DNA from: Rhizorhapis sp036570425 | GTDB lineage: Bacteria; Pseudomonadota; Alphaproteobacteria; Sphingomonadales; Sphingomonadaceae | NCBI GenBank assembly: GCA_036570425.1 | Contig: DATCYF010000023.1 | Location: 124,001 to 188,000 of the forward strand | DNA: 64,000 bases | Direction of reading: 5' to 3' | Shown here: positions 49,888 to 58,017 of the stretch, in pieces | Position numbering within the stretch: the first letter of the stretch is position 1 | How the letters are laid out: each line of letters begins with the position of its first letter | The notes under the pieces: generated by a model | What the model was told of the DNA's origin: nothing | The model's input: the letters and a program-made list of their open reading frames with translations, nothing else | Databases searched by the model: none | Made by a program: the position numbers and the translations under genes

Positions 49888-50628
49888 TCAGCGATTTGCG
49901 GCCGCGTAAAGCGCGATGGCGGCTGCATTGGAGACATTGAGGCTTTCCATCTGCGGGTTGATCGGCAGCTTGGCCAGGATGTCGCAATGGGCCATGCTGT
50001 TATGACGCAGCCCTTCGCCTTCGGCCCCCAGCACCAGCGCAATCCTTGATGTGCCGATGGCCGTTTGCAGCAGTTCGTCGGCCTCTCCGTCGAGGCCTAT
50101 GCGCCAGTAACCCGCCTCGGCAATCTCATCCAGAGCGCGGGCAAGATTCACCACGCGTGCCCAGGGGACGATTTCCAAAGCACCGCAAGCAGCCTTTGCG
50201 ATAACACCTGATTCGGGTGGTGCATGCCGGTCCTGAGTTACGATCCCAAGTGCGTCGAAGGCAGCGGCAGAACGCAAGATCGCGCCGACATTATGGGGGT
50301 CCGTCACCTGGTCAAGCACCAGGATAGGCCGCTTGTCATCGCGTCCTTCTTCCAGCATGTCGCCCAGCCAGATGTCTTCCAGTGGCTCTACTTCCACCAC
50401 CAGCCCCTGATGCGGGGCATCGTGAGGCACCATCCGGCCAAGATCAGCCACGTCGGAATAAACGAGAGGGAGTCCTGGCGCCAGGTCAAGTTCGCCCAAT
50501 GCATCGCGTGTCCCCCAAATCTTGCGCACGGTGCGATTCGGGTTGGCGAGCGCCGCCGTGACCGCATGACGGCCCCAGAAGCGGGGATAGCCACCCTTGG
50601 GCTTTCCGGTTCGATGTCCTCTTTTCAT
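49888..50628 (-). CDS. TrmH/RlmB-type 23S rRNA 2'-O-methyltransferase
   Basis: A 246-residue SPOUT methyltransferase, probably RlmB (Gm2251 of 23S rRNA). It has a short substrate-binding region and motifs VLDQVTDPHNVGAILRSAAAFDALGIV (about 107-133), GALEIVPWARVVNLARAL, LVLGAEGEGLRH and the knot end LPINPQMESLNVSNAAAIALY, which bind SAM. ATG 50628 is preferred; the 18 upstream residues from 50682 have no homology. Divergent from the tRNA-Tyr gene about 100 bp away. Confidence 0.92.
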   Translation of the reverse strand: MKRGHRTGKPKGGYPRFWGRHAVTAALANPNRTVRKIWGTRDALGELDLAPGLPLVYSDVADLGRMVPHDAPHQGLVVEVEPLEDIWLGDMLEEGRDDKRPILVLDQVTDPHNVGAILRSAAAFDALGIVTQDRHAPPESGVIAKAACGALEIVPWARVVNLARALDEIAEAGYWRIGLDGEADELLQTAIGTSRIALVLGAEGEGLRHNSMAHCDILAKLPINPQMESLNVSNAAAIALYAAANR

Positions 50629-50726
50629 GATTGTCGCTCTTTTCCACGGACCGGCATTGACAGGCAAGCCTCCATTCGCCAAAGACGCGCCTCCTACGGA
50701 CTTTTTTTGGTCCGGATGGCTTCCAT

Positions 50727-50812
50727 GGACAGGTGGCCGAGTGGTTAATGGCAGCAGACTGTAAATCTGCCCGCGAGAGCGTACGCTGGTTCGAATCCAG
50801 CCCTGTCCACCA
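50727..50812 (+). tRNA. tRNA-Tyr (anticodon GTA)
   Basis: Eighty-six bases with encoded CCA. The acceptor GGACAGG pairs with CCTGTCC. It is a class II tRNA with a long variable arm (CCCGCGAGAGCGT region), anticodon loop CTGTAAA reading GTA, and T-arm CTGGTTCGAATCCAG. A perfect ATCACGC/GCGTGAT hairpin (50812-50828) begins at the last base and may help end transcription or processing, though it has no T-tract. Confidence 0.95.
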
Positions 50813-50949
50813 TCACGCCTTGCGTGATCTCATCAAGTAGACAAAGACCGCCATTGGCGGGCCGAACCGCTCAATGCTTCTACAGTATGGAGGGGCTCTG
50901 CGCGTTCTCGCACGCAAGCTTCGTAAATATGGGTAATCCATGCCGCAGC

Positions 50950-52128
50950 CTAAATGACTTGTCCTGCCGCCCAACCGCTTGCCCAGGCCCATTGGAAATT
51001 ATAGCCGCCGAGCCATCCAGTCACGTCTACCGCTTCGCCGATCACGTATAGGCCGGGCATCCGCTTGGCCTCCATTGTTTGTGAGGAGAGATCGGCAGTG
51101 CTGATCCCGCCAGCAGTGACTTCAGCTTTGGCGAAGCCTTCGGTGCCGTTGGGAGAAAAACTCCAGCCTGCGAGGCGTCGTTCCGCCTCGACGAGGCTTC
51201 GATCCGAAATATTGGCAAGTTCGCCATCAAGACCAAGGCGCTCCGCCAGAGTCCCGGCTAGTCGGTCTGGCAAATGGGCAGCAAGAACGCTCCGCATTGT
51301 TCCGCGTGGCCTTGCCCGCTTGCAGGCAATCAGCCAGCCGGATTCCATGGACGGAAAGAAATCGATGGAAATCGGCTGACCATGTCGCCAGTGGGACGAC
51401 ACTTGCAGTATCGCCGGACCAGAAAGGCCCTTGTGCGTAAATAGCGCAGCCTCTCTAAACGCGGCCTTGCCTGCACGGGCGATCACTTCACTTGCAACTC
51501 CGGATAATGAGCGGAACAATGTTTCATCGCCGCCCAATGTCAGGGGCACCAGGGCGGGCCGCGGCTCGACCACTTTCAATCCAAATTGTCTGGCGAGTTC
51601 ATATGCGAAGCCCGTCGCGCCCATTTTAGGAATGGAAGGGCCGCCCGTGGCAATCACAAGCGCCGGAGCTGATGCCAAGCGATCCGCGCATTTCACCTGA
51701 AAGCGCCCATCGCCATGACTGACTTGCCGAATTTCACGTCCCAGCAGCAACTCGACAGAACCTTTGGCGCACTCCTCCAATAACATCGCGACGATCTGCC
51801 GCGCTGATCCATCGCAGAAGAGCTGCCCAAGGGTTTTTTCGTGCCAGGCAATGTCGTACCGGTCCACCATTCCGATGAAATCCTGGGCGGTATACCGGCT
51901 GAGTGCGGATTTGGCGAAATGCGGATTGGAGGAAAGATAGCGATCCGGCGCAGTATGCAGATTGGTGAAATTGCAGCGCCCACCACCAGAAATGATAATC
52001 TTTTTCCCGGGCTCGTCCGCGTGTTCGATCAGCAGGACTTTACGGCCCCGCTGCCCGGCGACCGCCGCGCACATTAGCCCGGCTGCGCCTGCGCCAAGCA
52101 CGATCACGTCATATTCAGTGTTCAGCAT
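50950..52128 (-). CDS. HI0933/BaiN family FAD flavoprotein
   Basis: A 392-residue flavoprotein of the HI0933/YhiN/BaiN family. The FAD-binding loop is VIVLGAGAAGLMCAAVAGQRGRKVLLIE (8-35); GKKIIISGGGRCNFTN (about 41-56) is the family signature, and the C-terminal GLYVIGEAVDVTGWLGGYNFQWAWASGWAAG completes the site. Members are poorly characterised; BaiN is a bile-acid dehydroxylation reductase, but the majority in bacteria have unknown roles. Precedes nothing on the same strand downstream. A 59-residue gene lies 3 bp upstream of its start. Confidence 0.9.
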   Translation of the reverse strand: MLNTEYDVIVLGAGAAGLMCAAVAGQRGRKVLLIEHADEPGKKIIISGGGRCNFTNLHTAPDRYLSSNPHFAKSALSRYTAQDFIGMVDRYDIAWHEKTLGQLFCDGSARQIVAMLLEECAKGSVELLLGREIRQVSHGDGRFQVKCADRLASAPALVIATGGPSIPKMGATGFAYELARQFGLKVVEPRPALVPLTLGGDETLFRSLSGVASEVIARAGKAAFREAALFTHKGLSGPAILQVSSHWRHGQPISIDFFPSMESGWLIACKRARPRGTMRSVLAAHLPDRLAGTLAERLGLDGELANISDRSLVEAERRLAGWSFSPNGTEGFAKAEVTAGGISTADLSSQTMEAKRMPGLYVIGEAVDVTGWLGGYNFQWAWASGWAAGQVI

Positions 52129-52131
52129 ATG

Positions 52132-52311
52132 TCAGCGCAGCTTGGCGATGCTCAGCTTGTCGAGCTTCGCCCGATCCTTCACCGATTCTTCGCTGCGGGT
52201 CAGCGCCTTGGCGATGGATTTAAGGGGCATGCCCTTTTTTGCCAACGTGTGCAGCTTCTGAAGCTCTTCGCTGGTCCACGGCTGCCGGTGTCGTTCAAAC
52301 CGTTCGGCCAT
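52132..52311 (-). CDS. 59-residue helix-turn-helix/SANT-like small protein
   Basis: Minus-strand ATG 52311, preceded by AGGAATTGAA, opens a 59-codon frame ending at 52132, only 3 bp before the flavoprotein start. The protein reads MAERFERHRQPWTSEELQKL, then a helical segment with PLKSIAKALTRSEESVKDRA. The PWTSEEL...L...G.....IA..L.RSE.SV..R pattern resembles Myb/SANT or homeodomain-like helix-turn-helix proteins such as GcrA's N-terminal region. Many Lys/Arg residues suit DNA binding. Probably in one operon with the flavoprotein. Function unknown. Confidence 0.7.
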   Translation of the reverse strand: MAERFERHRQPWTSEELQKLHTLAKKGMPLKSIAKALTRSEESVKDRAKLDKLSIAKLR

Positions 52312-52436
52312 TTCAATTCCTGTCTTTCAGAAAGCGCCGGGATGGGTGCGCCGAGTGATTGCTCATGCAGTCAGAGCGCAACAGGGGCAACAACTGAATG
52401 TTGTTTTTCGTCCGGTCCCACCGCGAAGAGTGTTTG

Positions 52437-52456
52437 TTAACCATGTTGCCTTAACC
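52437..52456 (+). promoter_or_regulatory. Candidate CtrA sites upstream of a 51-residue gene
   Basis: TTAACCAT (52437-52444), the exact short CtrA element, and TTAACC (52451-52456) lie 26-46 bp upstream of the ATG at 52483. Two half-sites at this position commonly mark CtrA-controlled promoters in alphaproteobacteria. Confidence 0.5.
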
Positions 52457-52482
52457 CTGTGCCTCGAAACGAGGGACGCGAC

Positions 52483-52638
52483 ATGAGCAGTAAGCAAGAT
52501 GCCTTTGCGCACATATGTGAAAGAATGCGGACACTGACGAATGAAAGGCCGGCATTAGCGCCCAATGGCGAAACAGCCAGCATCAGCGATCTCATACGCA
52601 AGATCGGCGTAGTTCTCGATCATCGTCAGGCAGCTTGA
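52483..52638 (+). CDS. Small 51-residue protein of unknown function
   Basis: ATG 52483 with GAGGGACGCGAC upstream. The 51-residue product starts MSSKQDAFAHICERMRTL and ends SISDLIRKIGVVLDHRQAA. It is predicted mainly helical, soluble, with no family recognised. The candidate CtrA sites just upstream and good codon use support a real gene. It may be a cell-cycle or motility-linked regulator, but this is inference. It lies divergent to the 59-residue gene and converges on the ABC-F gene. Confidence 0.6.
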   Translation: MSSKQDAFAHICERMRTLTNERPALAPNGETASISDLIRKIGVVLDHRQAA

Positions 52639-52682
52639 TCGGCCGCCACTTTCGCGTCGTGCATGAGTCGCGGGTGAATCGT

Positions 52683-54539
52683 TCACAGATGCTCCAACGC
52701 TTCGGTGGCCTCAATCCACCGTTGTTCGGCTGATTCGATCGCTTTTTCGACCTCAGCGCGGCGTTTCATCAGTTCAGTCATTGTGCAGTTTTTCTCTCCC
52801 GGTCCGGCGGCGGCGGGATCAAACATGGCGCGATCAATTCGCGAACGTTTTTCCGTAAGATCGGCGAGTGCTTTTTCCAGCTTGGCCGCTTCGCTCTGCA
52901 AAGTCCGGACGCGTTCACGCGCTTCGGCCGCGGCGCGTCGTTCTGCCTTCTTGTCCGTCTTCGTGGGCGTGCCGGACGGCCCCTTGGCTAACACGAAGTC
53001 AGTATAGTCCTCCAGCGTTCCGTTGAATTCCTGCGCCAGTCCTCCATCGACCAGCACAAGCCGGTCCGCGACCAATTCGATCATGTGACGGTCATGGCTG
53101 ACGATCACCACAGCGCCGGAATAGCTGTTGAGCGCCTGCACAAGCGCCTCACGCGAGTCGACGTCAAGGTGATTGGTGGGCTCGTCAAGTATCAGCAGAT
53201 GTGGCGCATTGCGGGTGATAAGAGCCAAAGCCAGCCGCGCGCGTTCACCGCCCGACAGGGAGCCCACCTTCTGAATCGCGCGGTCGCCGGAAAAGCCGAA
53301 ACGACCCAGTTGTGCCCGCACCGCGCCCGGCGTCGCGCCCTTCATCTGGCGAACCATATGCTCAAGGGGCGTGTCGTCGGTATCCAGTTCCTCCACCTGA
53401 TATTGGGTGAAATATCCCACGGTCATTTTTGCCGATGCGTTCATAGTCCCGTCCATCGGGGGCAATTGCGCGGCGAGGAGCCGGGCGAGCGTTGTCTTGC
53501 CGTTGCCATTCTTGCCGAGCAGCGCGATGCGGTCGTCCGGGTCAATGCGTAGGTTCAGGCGCTGCAATATCGCTCGTTCGTCATAACCGACCGCCGCCAT
53601 GTCCAGCGTGATCAGCGGCGGACGAAGTTCCGGCGGATCGGGAAAAGCGAAGGACAGGCTGGGATCTTCCAACGCAGCAGCGATGGGTTGCATCTTCGCA
53701 AGCGCCTTTGCGCGCGATTGCGCTTGCTTGGCAGTGCTGGCTCGTGCGCTGTTTCGGGCGACATAGTCCTGCAACTTCGCGCGCTCCGCCGCTTGCCGTT
53801 CGCGGGCGGCTTCCATCTGCGCCAATCGTTCGGCTCTCTGGCGCTCGAATGCGTCGTAGCCGCCCGGATAAAGCGTTACCTTGCCCCCTTCCAGGTGCAG
53901 AATATGATCGACGACGTTGTTCAGCAGATCTCGCTCATGGCTGATGATGACGATCGTGGCGCGATAGTCCTTCAGGAAGTTTTCCAGCCATAGGGTTGCT
54001 TCCAGATCCAGGTGGTTCGACGGTTCGTCAAGGAGCAACAGGTCAGGGGCGGAAAACAGCAGCGCTCCCAACGCCACGCGCATTTTCCAACCGCCTGAAT
54101 AGCTGTCGAGTGGACGGCCCTGCATCTCCTCATCGAAGCCGAGTCCTACAAGGATTCGGCCTGCTCGGGCCGGTGCACTATAGGCGTCGATGGCGATCAA
54201 TCGATCATGGATGTCTCCCAGCCGGTCCGGGTCATGGCAGGTTTCACTTTCAGCCAAGAGCGCGGCACGCTCCGTATCCGCGGCAAGGACGGTTTCGAAC
54301 GGCGTGGCGCTGCCGCTTGGCGCTTCCTGCGCAATATAGCCGAGCCGGGTGTCTCGCGGCATGTCGACGCTGCCCTCGTCCGGTTCAATGAGGCCGATAA
54401 TGGCCTTCATCAAGGTTGACTTGCCGGCACCATTGCGGCCGATAAGTCCGACGCGAGATCGAGGGGGCAGGGCCGCGCTGGCCCGATCGAGAATGACGCG
54501 CCCGCCAAGGCGCACGGAAACGGCGTTGATGTTGAGCAT
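52683..54539 (-). CDS. ABC-F family ATPase (Uup/YheS-like)
   Basis: A 618-residue cytoplasmic protein with two ABC domains and no membrane part. The first Walker A is GLIGRNGAGKSTLMKAI (about 32-48), the second is LLGKNGNGKTTLARLLA (about 341-357), with signatures DSYSGGWKMRVALG and GSLSGGERARLAL and the joining linker rich in Arg/Lys/Ala. A C-terminal coiled coil (about 545-618: ERVRTLQSEAAKLEKALADLTEKRSRID) follows. ABC-F proteins act on the ribosome, rescuing stalls or modulating translation; closest architecture is YheS/Uup. Resistance-type function is not suggested. Confidence 0.94.
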   Translation of the reverse strand: MLNINAVSVRLGGRVILDRASAALPPRSRVGLIGRNGAGKSTLMKAIIGLIEPDEGSVDMPRDTRLGYIAQEAPSGSATPFETVLAADTERAALLAESETCHDPDRLGDIHDRLIAIDAYSAPARAGRILVGLGFDEEMQGRPLDSYSGGWKMRVALGALLFSAPDLLLLDEPSNHLDLEATLWLENFLKDYRATIVIISHERDLLNNVVDHILHLEGGKVTLYPGGYDAFERQRAERLAQMEAARERQAAERAKLQDYVARNSARASTAKQAQSRAKALAKMQPIAAALEDPSLSFAFPDPPELRPPLITLDMAAVGYDERAILQRLNLRIDPDDRIALLGKNGNGKTTLARLLAAQLPPMDGTMNASAKMTVGYFTQYQVEELDTDDTPLEHMVRQMKGATPGAVRAQLGRFGFSGDRAIQKVGSLSGGERARLALALITRNAPHLLILDEPTNHLDVDSREALVQALNSYSGAVVIVSHDRHMIELVADRLVLVDGGLAQEFNGTLEDYTDFVLAKGPSGTPTKTDKKAERRAAAEARERVRTLQSEAAKLEKALADLTEKRSRIDRAMFDPAAAGPGEKNCTMTELMKRRAEVEKAIESAEQRWIEATEALEHL

Positions 54540-54918
54540 GGGGCGCCGTTAGCACAGACATTGGGTCATGGCTGCGAAAGTTTCCTTCAAATGAAATTTC
54601 TCGCCGTGGTCCTTAAGTTCTGGGCGTAATAGCGGCGAAATATCGCGTGGGGAACCAAGGCTATGGGTTTTCGTTACGCAGGGGGCCGTGTTCAGAACTA
54701 AGTGTTAGGCAGTTCGGAAGCTCCAATGTTGCTAATGTACAACACAGTCCAAAAAAGACACAGCTTTTCCAAATGGGTTGCTTTACAGTTGTATAACAGC
54801 GGCGCAAGCTGCTTATTCCGCAACTTTTTCTAGCCAGCGACCAGATTGGTGCGGAGACTTGCGGGAAACACGGGCAGGTTTTGTAGACCTGCTCCACTCC
54901 AGAACAAGGGACTGGACC
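54540..54918. other. Gene-free stretch before the TonB receptor
   Basis: About 380 bases. It contains TACAACAC (54738-54745) and GTTGTA (54788-54793), which echo the inverted repeat upstream of clpB. A frame runs from 54778 into the receptor but carries no signal peptide until GTG 54919. No Fur box or other site was recognised. Confidence 0.45.
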
Positions 54919-57900
54919 GTGAGCAAAACCTCCAAGAAGTCGCTGTTACGTAGCACTGTTGCGCCCCTCATCCTTGGCACAACGCTGTTTGCTTCCCAAG
55001 CTTTTGCCCAGGAGCCTGAAAGCTCCACCGGTGAAGGGCAGGCCATTATTGTGACGGGTTCGCGTATTGCGCGGCCTACGCTGGACTCACCCATTCCTGT
55101 GACTACCGTTACTGCAACCGACCTGACGCGCAGAGGGCAGACCAATGTCGGCGATGTGCTGAATGACCTGCCTTCCCTGCGGTCAAGCTTTAGCCAGTCC
55201 AATTCCACCCAATATATAGGCACGGCTGGCCTGAATCTTCTCGACCTTCGCGGTTTGGGCGTCGATCGCACATTGGTGCTCGTCAATGGACGCCGTCACA
55301 TTACGTCGCAGGAGGGTTATTTCGAAATCGATACGAACACCATCCCTACGGATCTACTTGACCGAGTGGACATCGTGACGGGCGGGAGTTCCGCTGTCTA
55401 TGGTTCAGATGCAATGGCCGGGGTGGTTAATTTCATTCTCAAGCGCGACTTCGAAGGTATTAATCTAAACGCGCAGGCGGGACTTTCCTCCAAGGGGGAT
55501 CGGGGCACATATCGCACTTCGGGGACCTTCGGGAAGAATTTCGCAGACGGTCGCGGCAATGTGGCCCTATCGTTGGAATATAACCGGGCGAATATGGTGA
55601 CCTACACTGATCGCCCAGGGCTCACGGGAGCCTTTGCGGGTCGGCGTCAATTTCAGTTGGTAGACGATCCCTCACTAGACAACTCCGTCCCCGATCGAAG
55701 CTTCCTGACCGGTATTCATAGTTTTGGCTATTCCAACGGTGGTTCATTCATACCCTATAACGGGAATCTATTTAGCTGTGCCGTCGGAGTACCGGCAGCT
55801 TGCCTTCCGAGTGGGGTCCCTCGCGTGTTTCTGTTTCAACCCGATGGAACGCTGCGAGAATCAAATTACGGCACCGACTTCCGACCAGTTGGTTCCGGCA
55901 ATAATCAGGGTGGCGACGGCTCGACGCTTAACGATACCGGGACATTGCAGCCGGGCTACAAGCGCTATATCGCAAACTTTCTGGCGCATTACGATGTGTC
56001 AGATGCATTCCAGCCATACATCGAAGCAAAATTCGTCCGAGTGGACGCGTTTGCACAGGGCGCCCCGACTTTTTCTCAGGGTGGCCCTCAAGGCTTCGAT
56101 GCCAATGGCAATCTGGTAAGCCCGGAAAATTATTTAATCTATACGCCGATTTCCCTCGACAATGCCTTTTTGGACCCGTCCGCGCGCGCCACAATTCAAT
56201 CCTTGCTTCCGCCGGACTCCTCCTATTTCAACCTCAATCGCAACAATGTGGACCTGGGTACGCGCGATGAAAAAAATCGACGGGACACATATCGCATTGT
56301 AGTGGGCGCCCAAGGTACCTTCAATGACGACTGGCACTATGATGTGTCGTTCAATTATGGTCATCTGAAGACGAAATCGACGTTCTACAATAATCGGATT
56401 GAGCAGAACTTCTACAATGCCATTGATGCGGTTTTTGACGGTGCTGGGAACATCGTTTGCCGGATCAATCAGACGTCAGTGACCGATCCGTCCTGCGTAC
56501 CAATTAATATATTGGGCGAGGGGCGGAGGAGCCAGGCCGCACTCAACTATATCAACACCACGTCTTACCGCCACGGCAAGGCCACGGAACTGGACATTTC
56601 GGCCAATCTGGTCGGCGATAGTTCGCAATGGTTCGAATTGCCGGGCGGACCGGTACGCTTTGCGATCGGTGCGGAGTATCGCCGCGAAACTGCCTCTTAC
56701 GCTTATGACGATCTGGTCTCCAGCGGCGCGACCTTCCTGAATGCGATTCCAGCGTTCAATCCTCCATCCTTCGCGGTCAAGGAAGCCTATGGTGAAATCG
56801 ATGTTCCTATCTTCAGGGATAAGCCGTTCCTGAATGAATTATCCGTTAATGGCGCAGCGCGGGTCGCGGATTACAAGGGTTCTGTCGGTACGGTGTGGGC
56901 CTATAATTTTGGCGGTATATATTCGCCGATTCCTGACATCAAATTCAGGGTGAATTATTCTCACTCGGTTCGCGCCCCGACGCTCGGGGATCTATATGCA
57001 TCGCCATCGCAGGATTTTGCGTCAGTGGACGATCCTTGCGACGTCAATTTTATCGACACGGGAACAGCTAATCGGCCAGCCAATTGCGCGGCGGCGGGCG
57101 TTCCTCCTGCTTTCGCCAATCCAGTCACGCGGGCGGCGACACTTGAGATTCTTTCCGGAGGTAATCCCGATCTGGAGGCGGAGAAATCGCGTAGCTGGAC
57201 GTTCGGCGTGATCCTGCAACCGCGCTTCATACCGGGCCTGTCGATTACGGCGGATTATTATGACATCAAGATCAGCAAGGTCATCTCCCCGGTGGATGCC
57301 CAGACTATTCTTAATGGCTGTTATGATGGTCCTGATCTGAATAACGCATTCTGTCAGTTGATCTTTCCACGCAATCCGGATGGGACATTCCAGTTGCCTG
57401 CTCTTCTTCAGAGCAGCCTCAACTTCGCTGCGCAACGTGCCAAGGGACTGGACGTTGATGTGGCCTATAATCACCGCTTCGATGCCGACAACCGGCTGGT
57501 TCTCCGCTTCGTCGGCAATTGGGTGCGCGAACGAACCGATTTCCCCTATATTGATGATCCATCTCAGCCTGAACGGCTTAAGGGCGAATTGGGCGACCCG
57601 ATCTATGCGTTCAATTTCTCGGCAGATTATACCTACAAGAAATTCACACTGGGTTATGAACTGCGCTATATCGGCCGCCAATCCATCACTGATTGGGAAG
57701 CGCAACATGAAACCTATGGTGTGCCTGCGCTTGATCCCTATTATGCTGATCGGGTTTATTATCCCAGTGTGACTTATCACAACATCAGAGCGTCGGTAGA
57801 ACTTGATAGAACTTTCACCTTTTATGGTGGCGTCGATAATCTTACGGACAAAAAGCCGCCCTACGGTATCCTGGGCGTGGGCAGCATAGGCGACGCTGAC

Positions 57901-57957
57901 GCGATCTATGATAATATCGGCCGTTTCATGTATGTTGGCGTAAGAGCCAAGCTCTGA
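54919..57957 (+). CDS. TonB-dependent outer membrane receptor
   Basis: A 1012-residue outer membrane transporter. GTG 54919, after AAGGGACTGG, starts a signal peptide (SKTSKKSLLRSTVAPLILGTTLFASQAFAQ), followed by a TonB-box-like IIVTGSRIARPTLDSPIPVTTV and plug domain (about 50-160: RGQTNVGDVLNDLP, LDLRGLGVDRTLVLVNGRRH, VDIVTGGSSAVYGSDAMAGVVNFILKRDF). A 22-strand barrel ends with the C-terminal FMYVGVRAKL. This proline- and RGL-type plug is the oar-like/sphingomonad class expanded for polysaccharide or other large ligands. The substrate is not evident; no TonB or enzyme gene is adjacent. Intrinsic terminator follows. Confidence 0.93.
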   Translation: MSKTSKKSLLRSTVAPLILGTTLFASQAFAQEPESSTGEGQAIIVTGSRIARPTLDSPIPVTTVTATDLTRRGQTNVGDVLNDLPSLRSSFSQSNSTQYIGTAGLNLLDLRGLGVDRTLVLVNGRRHITSQEGYFEIDTNTIPTDLLDRVDIVTGGSSAVYGSDAMAGVVNFILKRDFEGINLNAQAGLSSKGDRGTYRTSGTFGKNFADGRGNVALSLEYNRANMVTYTDRPGLTGAFAGRRQFQLVDDPSLDNSVPDRSFLTGIHSFGYSNGGSFIPYNGNLFSCAVGVPAACLPSGVPRVFLFQPDGTLRESNYGTDFRPVGSGNNQGGDGSTLNDTGTLQPGYKRYIANFLAHYDVSDAFQPYIEAKFVRVDAFAQGAPTFSQGGPQGFDANGNLVSPENYLIYTPISLDNAFLDPSARATIQSLLPPDSSYFNLNRNNVDLGTRDEKNRRDTYRIVVGAQGTFNDDWHYDVSFNYGHLKTKSTFYNNRIEQNFYNAIDAVFDGAGNIVCRINQTSVTDPSCVPINILGEGRRSQAALNYINTTSYRHGKATELDISANLVGDSSQWFELPGGPVRFAIGAEYRRETASYAYDDLVSSGATFLNAIPAFNPPSFAVKEAYGEIDVPIFRDKPFLNELSVNGAARVADYKGSVGTVWAYNFGGIYSPIPDIKFRVNYSHSVRAPTLGDLYASPSQDFASVDDPCDVNFIDTGTANRPANCAAAGVPPAFANPVTRAATLEILSGGNPDLEAEKSRSWTFGVILQPRFIPGLSITADYYDIKISKVISPVDAQTILNGCYDGPDLNNAFCQLIFPRNPDGTFQLPALLQSSLNFAAQRAKGLDVDVAYNHRFDADNRLVLRFVGNWVRERTDFPYIDDPSQPERLKGELGDPIYAFNFSADYTYKKFTLGYELRYIGRQSITDWEAQHETYGVPALDPYYADRVYYPSVTYHNIRASVELDRTFTFYGGVDNLTDKKPPYGILGVGSIGDADAIYDNIGRFMYVGVRAKL

Positions 57958-57985
57958 GACTTGACACATAAAATTGAAAGCAGAA

Positions 57986-58017
57986 GAGGCGGGGCATTCT
58001 ACCCCGCCTCATTTTTT
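57986..58017 (+). terminator. Intrinsic terminator between the TonB receptor and clpB
   Basis: GAGGCGGGG (57986-57994), 7-base loop, CCCCGCCTC (58002-58010), then A and six Ts (58012-58017). The T-tract overlaps the clpB stop codon on the other strand, so the hairpin may serve both convergent genes. Confidence 0.9.
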
